Made by a program: the position numbers and the translations under genes. From Viridibacillus arvi (GTDB taxonomy: Bacteria > Bacillota > Bacilli > Bacillales_A > Planococcaceae), in assembly GCF_001274945.1 (NCBI RefSeq), contig NZ_LILB01000005.1, positions 1,502,686 to 1,566,685 on the forward strand: DNA of 64,000 nt. The letters are read 5' to 3'. Below, in pieces: positions 8,949 through 15,378 of this stretch; within the stretch, counting starts at the first letter, position 1; each line of letters opens with the position of its first letter. Under the pieces are notes generated by a model. That model had not been told where the DNA came from, searched no databases, and worked only from the letters and a program-made list of their open reading frames with translations.

Positions 8949-9060
8949 ACATTTATTCACTAACTCAAATTTTTTACTAAGAACATTCCGTCCACTTATT
9001 ACAGGAACGCTGCTTGGTTAGTAAGAAAACGTCTACATTATTGTTGAAACACTCCCACTA
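8944..9060 (-). repeat. Secondary repeat flanking site D
   Basis: GTAAGTACAT-TTATTCAC...TTTACTAAG...AGGAACGCTGCTTGG-TTAG is similar to 15203-15290 and partly to 2870-2915 and 12247-12270. It may be an empty or gene-less cassette with its own end site (GGAACGCTGC/GGTTAG). Confidence 0.5.
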
Positions 9061-9079
9061 GTTGAATATTTCAATAGCC

Positions 9080-9652
9080 TTAGTGATTATTTTTCCCTTT
9101 CCAATCCTCTTTGTTAAGAGTGTAATGATAATGGGTTTGGTCTTCAATTTCAATTTCTCCATTAATACGAAATCCGCATTTTTGAATAACTTTATTTGAG
9201 CCTAAATTGTGAGGTAGAACAACTGTATTAAGCAGCTCTACCTCTGTATTCTCAAACAAATATTTTATCAATCCTTTTACTGCTTTTGTTGTGTATCCAC
9301 GACTGCTGTATTGCTTTGAAATTGCATAAACAACTTCTCGGTTTGGTTCACTTAGCTCTTCTTTAATACCTGTATTGCAGAAACCAATAAATTCTCCAGT
9401 TTCTTTCAATATAATTCCCAACTTCAAATAATTAGCTCCACTAATATTAGGTACAGCTAACAAAAATTTTTTATTGTCTGGTATTTCATAATTCGTAACC
9501 CAGTTTAATCGTTGTTCTTTTGTTGAACGCCAATCTGGCAAAAAAAAATAAACTTCAGGTTGTGAAGTAAGCTCATAAATAGCATCAGCGTCTTCAATTC
9601 TAAATTCCCTCAGTAAAATATCACCACAATCTATTGTAAATAAATTGTTCAT
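9080..9652 (-). CDS. GNAT N-acetyltransferase (RimJ/RimL-like)
   Basis: 190 aa. Family layout: LLREFRIEDADAIYEL at the N-terminus, PDWRS, GEFIGFCN in the central strand, the acetyl-CoA loop region KQYSSRGYTTKAVKGLI, and VLPHNLGSNKVIQKCGF near the C-terminus. It transfers an acetyl group from acetyl-CoA to an amine; the substrate is unknown. It is a single gene between repeats D and E, with its stop about 130 nt from site D. Confidence 0.88.
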   Translation of the reverse strand: MNNLFTIDCGDILLREFRIEDADAIYELTSQPEVYFFLPDWRSTKEQRLNWVTNYEIPDNKKFLLAVPNISGANYLKLGIILKETGEFIGFCNTGIKEELSEPNREVVYAISKQYSSRGYTTKAVKGLIKYLFENTEVELLNTVVLPHNLGSNKVIQKCGFRINGEIEIEDQTHYHYTLNKEDWKGKNNH

Positions 9653-10066
9653 ATCTATCCCCCAATTCCTTTGCTAATATTCATTTTGCACAAAAAAATT
9701 CCTTAAGTATCAATGTCCGCCCAATACATACTTCCACTTCAGTTCATTAATCTAGATAAATTACGTCTGGGTCTCCAAAAACAATTAACTTGTTCCTCTT
9801 ACCTTTTATAAGAGTTGATTAGATTATATCTGACTTACATTACTTGAAAAAACCTCATACTTATTTCATAAAAGAAAATAAGCCAGTGCGGCATAAAACC
9901 ACATTGGCTTATTTCAAAAATTTGTTCTGTTTCTTTTTTCTTTTAATACAATTCCGTTTTACACTTAATACATATTATACCATATCCATTTTTGATTCAT
10001 AAGAATTCAATCCCTTAATCCGCTTCAAATATTAGTTGTTTCAAAATAAACTTTAACACTTTATTG
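9653..10066. other. Gene-free stretch with one hairpin
   Basis: Nothing was seen except a hairpin AATAAGCCA...TGGCTTATT at 9878-9913. A-rich and T-rich flanks make it a possible terminator in either direction, though no gene ends next to it. A gene may have been lost here. Confidence 0.4.
9878..9913. terminator. Orphan hairpin, possible terminator
   Basis: AATAAGCCAGTG/CACATTGGCTTATT, with A residues on the left and T then A residues on the right. No gene with a stop nearby. Confidence 0.5.
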
Positions 10067-10148
10067 TTCAACTAACCTGCTCCGTTAATTAAAGAAAAAA
10101 GAGCTGTCTGAACAGCTCAAAGATTTTCTACTAAAGCCCCCGTTAGCA
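10067..10148 (-). repeat. attC-like site E (full, near consensus)
   Basis: R' TTCAACTAAC, spacer CTGCTCC, L' GTTAATT, AAAGAAAAAA, hairpin GAGCTGT-CTGA-ACAGCTC (10101-10118), L'' ACTAAA, spacer GCCCCC, R'' GTTAGCA. The DinB stop is 8 nt away. Confidence 0.8.
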
Positions 10149-10156
10149 CAATGTTA

Positions 10157-10660
10157 TTATAGCGGCGGATTTTCCACACCTAAACGAATCCAATCCTCTT
10201 TTGGAGGACCATAAACCCCAAATGGTTTTATTCCCGCTTGACGCATAAGAATTGTAACTTGTCCGCGATGATGAACGATGTGTTTAATTAGTCCCATAAT
10301 AATCATAGCATTTGTTTCTTCTCTCCCAAATGCATTTTGCACTTGCTTAAGAGTTTCATCCGTCCATTGTTCTTCAATCATTTTTGCTGAATATGAACTT
10401 ACATTTCTAAATGTCTCCGCAATTTCTTTTGCTGATGTTGGAACGTTATCTGCATTTTCTACCACATTGATTTGTAACCCAAAATTAGCTAAGTATTCCG
10501 GAATATTTGTTGTTAAATGCCAAGCGATTCTTCCTAAAGTACGGCCTTCTGGATAAACTAATTGATCTAATGAATCATCTGTCAAACCATCCAAAACTTT
10601 TTGAGTTAGCATAGATTCCTTATTCCATTCTTTGATAAAATCTGAAATCGTTACATACAT
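10157..10660 (-). CDS. DinB-family protein
   Basis: 167 aa four-helix DinB-like fold. Likely metal-binding histidines lie in RIAWHLT (about 45-51) and KHIVHHRGQ (about 136-144). DinB proteins of bacilli include bacillithiol or mycothiol S-transferase-like enzymes and uncharacterised stress proteins; the substrate is unknown. SD AGGAGG precedes ATG 10660. It forms a compact unit: stop 8 nt from site E, start 100 nt from site F. Confidence 0.88.
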   Translation of the reverse strand: MYVTISDFIKEWNKESMLTQKVLDGLTDDSLDQLVYPEGRTLGRIAWHLTTNIPEYLANFGLQINVVENADNVPTSAKEIAETFRNVSSYSAKMIEEQWTDETLKQVQNAFGREETNAMIIMGLIKHIVHHRGQVTILMRQAGIKPFGVYGPPKEDWIRLGVENPPL

Positions 10661-10760
10661 ATATAATTCCTCCTAAATCCATTCAATGAATGAATGAATT
10701 ATTTATTATTTTATTACTGGATACACATCATAGAACACTCGTTCCCGTACGTCAAACTTC

Positions 10761-10847
10761 CTTCACTAACCTGCTTCGTTAGTCAATAAAGAAAAAAGAG
10801 CTGCCTATGCAACTCAATGATCTTCAAGTAAAGCCTCCGCTAGCACA
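10761..10847 (-). repeat. attC-like site F (full)
   Basis: R' TTCACTAAC, spacer CTGCTTC, L' GTTAGTC, A-rich run, hairpin GAGCTGC-CTAT-GCAACTC (10798-10815), L'' AGTAAA, spacer GCCTCC, R'' GCTAGCA. Confidence 0.78.
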
Positions 10848-10894
10848 AGAAGCGATCGCTCTATTTGAGCAAATGATATTACTTCCATCGTCAT
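10814..10894 (-). pseudogene. 26-codon gene start running into site F
   Basis: ATG 10894 follows GGAGGAAGGGA and reads MTMEVISFAQIERSLL, then VLAEALLEDH, encoded by the repeat, before the stop. The strong ribosome site suggests the 5' end of a gene whose remainder was replaced by the repeat. The product is not recognised. Confidence 0.4.
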
Positions 10895-11023
10895 TCCCTT
10901 CCTCCCTGTATAAAATCTTTCTTAAATTCCATTTAATTATAATATTATAGTGCTAAAAACTGGCACAAATGTTCGTATATAATTATAATTATCTTATCTT
11001 AAATACAAAAGGAGTCTTGCCAT

Positions 11024-11470
11024 ATGAATCAAAGAGTTGCCTACTATGATGTTGCACCTGATGGTATGAAAATTATGATGGATATGGAAAAATACACTAA
11101 GAAGTCAACAATTAAGCGAGCAACAAGGGAACTTATCAAAATTAGAGTCTCTCAAATTAATGGGTGTGCGTTCTGCATAGACATGCATACATCAGATGCT
11201 CGTAAGATGGGTGAAACTGAACAGCGTATTTATTGTTTAAATGCTTGGAATGAATGTACTTTTTATACACTTGAAGAGAAAGTTGCTCTAGAATTATCTG
11301 AGCATATAACCTTAATTCCTACTAAAAGAGTTCCAGATGACCTATATAAGCGAGTATGTGAATACTATGACGAGAAACAGTATGTTGACCTTGTTCTAAT
11401 CATCAATCAAATCAACAATTGGAATAGAATTTCAATTGCAATGGGGAATACAGCAACTGAAAAACAATAA
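11024..11470 (+). CDS. Carboxymuconolactone decarboxylase/AhpD-like protein
   Basis: 148 aa. The CMD domain carries the peroxidase-type motif NGCAFCIDMHTSDARKMG (residues ~47-64): CxxC then H three residues on, as in AhpD-like alkylhydroperoxidases. It probably acts in cytosolic peroxide or quinone detoxification; the substrate is unknown. SD AAAAGGAG precedes ATG 11024. It reads on the plus strand, opposite to most genes of the array, and lies between sites F and G. Confidence 0.9.
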   Translation: MNQRVAYYDVAPDGMKIMMDMEKYTKKSTIKRATRELIKIRVSQINGCAFCIDMHTSDARKMGETEQRIYCLNAWNECTFYTLEEKVALELSEHITLIPTKRVPDDLYKRVCEYYDEKQYVDLVLIINQINNWNRISIAMGNTATEKQ

Positions 11471-11601
11471 CTCTTTTACGAGCATCTTACGGTGTTCGTT
11501 TTTCCCTTCCTTTGTTTCGCAATTTCTTTCAGATATTCATTCAATATAGTGATGGAAAATAAAATTCCACTTTGGTATATCTGTTTAAAGTAACCTTCTT
11601 A

Positions 11602-11692
11602 TTCAACTAAACTGCCCCGTTAGTTCAATAAAGAAAAAAAGAGTTGCATATGCAACTCAATGATCTTCAAGTAAAGCCCCCATTAGTTCAAC
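11602..11692 (-). repeat. attC-like site G (full, best palindrome)
   Basis: R' TTCAACTAAA, spacer CTGCCCC, L' GTTAGTTCAA, AAAGAAAAAAA, perfect 18-nt hairpin GAGTTGCATATGCAACTC (11641-11658), L'' AGTAAA, spacer GCCCCC, R'' ATTAGTTCAAC. It lies 24 nt past the stop of the 98-aa gene. Confidence 0.82.
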
Positions 11693-12145
11693 AAGATAAT
11701 TTTTTAACTTGTTAGCTTAACCTCGTGTTATTTTTTCATTTTTCTTAATTAAAAATGCTAGTAAAACTAAAATAATAATGATGAATATGTGTATTATTAC
11801 TTGGACAACTTTATTGTCGAATAACACACCGAATAACATAATAGGTACCGATGCTATATTTACAATTAGTTCCACATTAGGTACTTCAATTCCCATAATA
11901 GCTAATATTACAGCACCAATAATAATACCAGCACAGCACAATACTAATATAAATAACCATTTTATTATATGTAATATTACAATAAACATTCTCTCAAAAA
12001 AATTTTGAAACATATAAACCTCTTTCTAACTACTTCTTATATAGAAAGAATTATAGACTATTCATCAAACCATTAATACAAGAAAAATAAACATTTTGAT
12101 TCTTTAATAATCCTGCCCCGTTAGTTCAAGAAAAAAGTGCCCCCT
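11686..12145 (-). repeat. Duplicated cassette, copy 1
   Basis: This segment and 18244-18690 agree at nearly every base, from TTAGTTCAACAAGATAA through the 98-aa gene to the GCCCC-TTAGTT core of the next repeat. Sequence on both outer sides is unrelated apart from the repeats, so the duplicated unit runs from core site to core site. Confidence 0.85.
11717..12013 (-). CDS. Small three-TM membrane protein (copy 1)
   Basis: 98 aa with hydrophobic segments at about 8-37, 45-66 and 68-90 and a basic tail KKNEKITRG. Not recognised. A near-identical copy lies at 18275-18571 with only a few residue changes (for example V/A near residue 31 and V/I near 69), so both may be functional. SD AAAGAGGT precedes ATG 12013. 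It is the sole gene of its unit. Confidence 0.8.
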   Translation of the reverse strand: MFQNFFERMFIVILHIIKWLFILVLCCAGIIIGAVILAIMGIEVPNVELIVNIASVPIMLFGVLFDNKVVQVIIHIFIIIILVLLAFLIKKNEKITRG

Positions 12146-12170
12146 AGACTTGTAGTAAAGGACCCCTTCT
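12106..12170 (-). repeat. attC-like site H (diverged)
   Basis: CCTGCCCCGTTAGTTCAAG, A-run, imperfect hairpin GTGCCCCC/GGACC, L'' AGTAAAGG. R'' is not conserved. It is the right boundary of duplicated cassette copy 1. Confidence 0.6.
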
Positions 12171-12226
12171 GCAGATTAATTTACATATATTAACTTATTC
12201 AACACAATCGCAAAAAAACCTTCTTC

Positions 12227-12251
12227 TTCAACTAAACTGCCCCGTTAGTTT
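12227..12251 (-). repeat. attC-like site I (half)
   Basis: TTCAACTAAACTGCCCCG followed by TTAGTTTAAGTACAT. Only the L'-R' part is present. The ~55-bp gap between sites H and I holds no gene. Confidence 0.65.
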
Positions 12252-12370
12252 AAGTACATTTTTTCACAATCTTTATCGTGATTTACTTACATATCTAATT
12301 TTGCCAAGGTCAACACCTGAAATTATGATTGTAGTTTTGTTAATAACACGTTCAGTGTCATTACAAAAAA

Positions 12371-12412
12371 ATAAAAAGCGTCTAAACCCTTGATATACAT
12401 GAGTTTAGACGC
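12371..12412 (-). terminator. Intrinsic terminator without an intact gene
   Basis: Perfect 10-bp stem GCGTCTAAAC/GTTTAGACGC followed on the minus strand by TTTTTATTTTTTT. The minus-strand gene it would serve is gone or unrecognised. Confidence 0.75.
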
Positions 12413-12735
12413 ATTATCTTCAATTAAAAATATCAAGTTAATATTCTTCTTCGTGATTAACTCGGTCATAATGATATTAAAACGACTTCCCTATATACCA
12501 ACATGGCTAACACAGATAGTCAAAGGGTTTTGGATAAGATGGAGCAGCATCGTAAAAATAAATTTGATTAATTATTAAGAATAGATCATGCTATTTTCAC
12601 TTAATATACGTAAATATTTAGCTCAAATATGTAAGTGCTTATTCAACTCTTTACTACAATTACTTACATAAAATGCATTAATATAAATATCCGTCTATAT
12701 TATAGTTTTTAGATCAATAATTACTTCAAATCAAC

Positions 12736-12778
12736 AAAAAAACACCCCTACGTTCTTCCAACCATAGGGGTGTTTTTT
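12736..12778. terminator. Bidirectional terminator after the GNAT fragment
   Basis: AAAAAACACCCCTA pairs with TAGGGGTGTTTTTT. It lies about 57 nt past the stop at 12835. Confidence 0.85.
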
Positions 12779-12834
12779 GATAAAACATGATTATCATCAA
12801 TTACCTGACAACCATTTTCCAAGACTTAGTCCTA

Positions 12835-13101
12835 TTAACTTTTTAAAATACATTGAAATCGTTCCACACCCAGATATTTTTCACCCAAACTCACTATCTT
12901 AAATCCATAATTTTTATAAAAATCCACCGCATCTTTATCGGTTTCAGCAAACATAAAAGGTGAAGAATATTTCTCCAAAATAAAGCTAATCATTTTATAC
13001 CTAAATGCAGGAATCCTATGTAAAAAGGGTTCTTTTTCTTTGAGAACATTCTTCAACAAAATGGCCTGATTGTTGAATACAAGATAAACAACACTCTTCA
13101 A
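12835..13101 (-). pseudogene. GNAT acetyltransferase, C-terminal fragment
   Basis: The last ~60 codons carry the GNAT C-terminal pattern AETDKDAVDFYKNYGFKIV. The acetyl-CoA-binding RxxGxG/A segment is missing, and the 5' end of the frame is made of repeat sequence (13052-13077 and site J) with only a TTG start. The gene has therefore been truncated at a repeat. Confidence 0.7.
13052..13077. repeat. Second-type inverted repeat (TTCAACAA/TTGTTGAA), copy 1
   Basis: TTCAACAA-N10-TTGTTGAA. It truncates the GNAT fragment. The following AAGATAAACAACACTCTTCAACTAAC also follows copy 4 at 15073-15098 in similar form. Confidence 0.6.
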
Positions 13102-13173
13102 CTAACCTGCCCCGTTAGTAAACTAAGAAAAAGGCTCTACTCCTTATTGAAGTAAAGCACCCCGTTAGTTGAA
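13097..13173 (-). repeat. attC-like site J (full)
   Basis: 77 bp with exact 10-bp outer arms TTCAACTAAC (13097-13106) and GTTAGTTGAA (13164-13173). Inner boxes are GTTAGT and AGTAAA, spacers CTGCCCC and GCACCCC. The hairpin is the GGCTCTACTCC/AGTAAAGC variant (13133-13158), with T-run on the minus strand. Confidence 0.83.
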
Positions 13174-13196
13174 TTAGAACAGCGACGCTTATTAAA

Positions 13197-13212
13197 CAAT
13201 CGCGCCCGATTG
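13197..13212. repeat. Second-type inverted repeat, copy 2
   Basis: CAATCG-CGCC-CGATTG, the inner part of the repeat at 13935-13966. Confidence 0.55.
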
Positions 13213-13228
13213 CGGTATTATAATATTG

Positions 13229-13768
13229 TTATCCCTTTGCCCTTTTCGGCCAAATAAAATTGCTTATGGCAATCAAAAAATCGATACCTAACACAAGTGT
13301 CCATATTTTTAAAAATCCAGCCAACACTTCTGTTCGAGCTGAATCGTTAATTAAATAGATTAAGGTGAATAAAACCCCGGCACCTATTAGAAAAGCAAGC
13401 ACATGTTGTCCCCAGCTTTTAAAATAGTGTTTCGCATAATCGATGCCAAATCTCTTAAATGGTTTCGCTCCTTGTTTCATCACATAATATTGAAAACGTA
13501 TATCAGCCCATTCAATCATACTCCTACCGAATGCGATTGAGATTCCAATATATACAGCAGAAATTGCATGCACTTGGGTAGCAGTCGCACCACGATACAA
13601 GTCAATACCCGTGGCAACTAATAAAATTAAATCAATAACAGGTGTTAAAGCTAGGAAAAATAATCCTAATTTATTTCTTTTTAGAATATATCGTGTGAAT
13701 AGACCTAAAGCGATAATAACCCAAAACCCTATTTCACAAGCAACGATCAGCCACGCAATTACATTCAC
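13229..13768 (-). CDS. Five-TM integral membrane protein, unknown function
   Basis: About 180 aa from a GTG start at 13768 (AAGGGGG eight or nine bases upstream; an earlier in-frame start at 13795 lacks a ribosome site). Hydrophobic segments: IAWLIVACEIGFWVII, LFFLALTPVIDLILLVA, VYIGISIAFG, HVLAFLIGAGVLFTLIY and LVLGIDFLIAISNFIW, with charged EWADIRFQ and KRFGIDYAKHYFKSW between the third and fourth. Family not recognised. It is a single gene between sites J and K. Confidence 0.8.
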   Translation of the reverse strand: MNVIAWLIVACEIGFWVIIALGLFTRYILKRNKLGLFFLALTPVIDLILLVATGIDLYRGATATQVHAISAVYIGISIAFGRSMIEWADIRFQYYVMKQGAKPFKRFGIDYAKHYFKSWGQHVLAFLIGAGVLFTLIYLINDSARTEVLAGFLKIWTLVLGIDFLIAISNFIWPKRAKG

Positions 13769-13831
13769 CTCAAAACCCCCTTGTATAACGCACACAATTA
13801 TCTGTTTACCTATAACAATTCAACAATACTC

Positions 13832-13917
13832 TTCAACTAACCTGCCCCGTTAGCTCAGTAAAAAAAGAAATGTCTGAACAGCTCAACGATCTTCTACTAT
13901 AGCACCCATTAGTTGAA
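13832..13917 (-). repeat. attC-like site K (full)
   Basis: R' TTCAACTAAC, spacer CTGCCCC, L' GTTAGCTCA, degenerate hairpin (TGT-CTGA-ACA, 5' arm mutated), L'' ACTATA, spacer GCACCC, R'' ATTAGTTGAA (13908-13917). Confidence 0.78.
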
Positions 13918-13934
13918 GAAGAAAAAAGAGACGC

Positions 13935-13966
13935 ATATTCAACAATCGCGCCCGATTGTTGAATAT
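13935..13966. repeat. Second-type inverted repeat, copy 3 (perfect)
   Basis: Two perfect 14-bp arms (ATATTCAACAATCG and its complement) around CGCC. It shares the TTCAAC start with the attC-like outer arm but has a different core. No T-run follows, so a terminator role is less likely. Confidence 0.8.
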
Positions 13967-14049
13967 CAAGATAGTGATTTCTCCTTTTTACAAGATACTT
14001 TTATGATCTCGGAAGAGGAGAAAAACCCCTTTTCATTTGTTTAAATGTC

Positions 14050-14967
14050 TCATTCATCCTTCCAACTATGTAAAAGTTCTTCGAAAAAGAGTTTCGGCGC
14101 AGAGGACTGGTCATCTTGTAGATAACTTTTTGCCACAGCCATAATATTTAACTTCGGAACAATAAATATATATTGTCCGTATAAGCCATTCGCATAGTAA
14201 TATTCAATTTTGGTGTTACTATTAGTAATTTCACAAGTCCATAGCTGATAACCATATCCAGCTGTTCTGTCTTCTTCTGCTTCAAATTGTTTATATGGTT
14301 TTTTTGCCTCGTGGATCCAGTTAGATGAAACCACTTGATTTGATTTACATTGCCCTTCGTTTAGTAATAAAAATCCAAACTTCACCATGTCCTCTAAATT
14401 TAATGAAATACTAAAGCCACCCTCGTGAATTCCTTGCGGGTCCTTTACCCATATGTATTTTTTTATCCCTAATGGATGGAATAGAAATTCTTCAGCAAAT
14501 GAGGCGGTAGAACCTCCAGAAACTTTTTGGATGATCGCGCTTAGTAAATGAGAGTTTCCACTATTATATTCAAAGGTTGAACCTGGTCTATCTATAACTG
14601 GTTGTTCTAGTATGAATTTAACCCAGTTTTTTGAACTTTGGAATTTTCCTACTTGTAACCCCGAAGTCATAGTCAGCAAATGAAATAATGTGATTTCCTC
14701 CTTCATTGGGTCATTGAACTCTAATATTTCCGGAAAGTAGTTATAAATAGGTTCATGAATGTTTTTTATTAGCCCTTTATCGACCATAATTCCAATTAAT
14801 ATAGACACAATACTCTTTGTAATGGAATAAACCTTTGTCGGATTTTCTACGACTTTTTTATTCTTTAAATATTCAAAGATCCGTGTATTTCCTTTATAAA
14901 TGACAAAACCTTCAATTTTAATCTTCTTCACTTTCTTCTCTAACTCATTAAAAGATATTTCACTCAT
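14050..14967 (-). CDS. Serine hydrolase of the beta-lactamase (class C-like) family
   Basis: 305 aa from ATG 14967, chosen because GGAGGAGGG lies about 11 nt upstream; a longer frame to 15000 begins inside repeat sequence. PF00144 motifs: SITK (SxxK nucleophile, about residue 65-68), YNSGN (YxN), and GYGYQLW near residue 245. There is no signal peptide, so it is probably a cytosolic esterase/peptidase rather than a secreted penicillinase. It is a single gene between sites K and L. Confidence 0.87.
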   Translation of the reverse strand: MSEISFNELEKKVKKIKIEGFVIYKGNTRIFEYLKNKKVVENPTKVYSITKSIVSILIGIMVDKGLIKNIHEPIYNYFPEILEFNDPMKEEITLFHLLTMTSGLQVGKFQSSKNWVKFILEQPVIDRPGSTFEYNSGNSHLLSAIIQKVSGGSTASFAEEFLFHPLGIKKYIWVKDPQGIHEGGFSISLNLEDMVKFGFLLLNEGQCKSNQVVSSNWIHEAKKPYKQFEAEEDRTAGYGYQLWTCEITNSNTKIEYYYANGLYGQYIFIVPKLNIMAVAKSYLQDDQSSAPKLFFEELLHSWKDE

Positions 14968-14983
14968 ACATATAATCCCTCCT

Positions 14984-15012
14984 CCACTAAATTGCGTCAT
15001 TAGTTTATGTAC
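14984..15012 (-). repeat. Diverged attC-like half site
   Basis: CCACTAAATTGCGTCATTAG then TTTATGTACAT, matching the CAACTAAACTGCCCCGTTAG half and the TTTAAGTACAT flank at about two thirds of positions. It abuts the ribosome site of the serine hydrolase gene. Confidence 0.45.
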
Positions 15013-15072
15013 ATCAGTTTATAATTTAACCTAAATTTTAACATAAATTCATTAATTTTATCAAAGGTGTTA

Positions 15073-15098
15073 TTCAATTAAATAGCCCGATTGTTGAA
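15073..15098. repeat. Second-type inverted repeat, copy 4 (diverged)
   Basis: TTCAATTAAATAGCCCGATT-GTTGAA. The right arm matches copies 1-3, the left arm has drifted. Confidence 0.5.
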
Positions 15099-15117
15099 CA
15101 CAAGTTAAATAACGCTC

Positions 15118-15205
15118 TTCAACTAACCTGCCCCGTTAGTTCAATAAAGAAAAAAAGAGTTGCATATGCAACTCAATGATCTTCAAATAAAGCACCCGTT
15201 AGTTT
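15118..15205 (-). repeat. attC-like site L (full)
   Basis: R' TTCAACTAAC, spacer CTGCCCC, L' GTTAGTTCAA, hairpin GAGTTGCATATGCAACTC (15157-15174), L'' AATAAA, spacer GCACCC, R'' GTTAGTTT. Almost identical to site G. Confidence 0.82.
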
Positions 15206-15290
15206 AAGTACATATATTCACAAACTTAAATGGTTTACTAAGCAGATTAGTTCAATTATTAAAGGAATGCTGCCCCGTTAGCTGCAATAG
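15206..15290 (-). repeat. Secondary repeat with half site
   Basis: AAGTACATATATTCACAAAC...TTTACTAAG, ending GGAATGCTGCCCCGTTAGC. It matches the sequence right of site D (8944-9025). It may be a gene-less cassette. Confidence 0.5.
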
Positions 15291-15378
15291 AAAAAGCGTT
15301 CTCTCATAATGAAAAATCGCACTATTTACTGACCAATCTAGCAACTTTACTACTTTATTCAATCTCGATAATCATCCA

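Larger units (their letters stand above)
12252..12834. other. Mostly non-coding stretch with two strong terminators
   Basis: It holds the hairpins at 12378-12412 and 12736-12778. Between them a short plus-strand frame (12503-12571, MANTDSQRVLDKMEQHRK...) has protein-like composition but no ribosome site, and a 62-residue overlapping frame has none either. It is probably debris of a former cassette. Confidence 0.4.

Noticed and set aside
8661-8960. 99-residue minus-strand frame
   Set aside because: No ribosome site, composition unlike a protein family, and it runs into repeat site D.
12390-12578. 62-residue plus-strand frame and the internal 22-codon MANTDSQRVLDK frame
   Set aside because: Neither has a ribosome site, and the first starts inside a terminator hairpin.
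14968-15000. Upstream extension of the serine hydrolase to 15000
   Set aside because: The added codons come from a diverged repeat; SD GGAGGAGGG supports ATG 14967.
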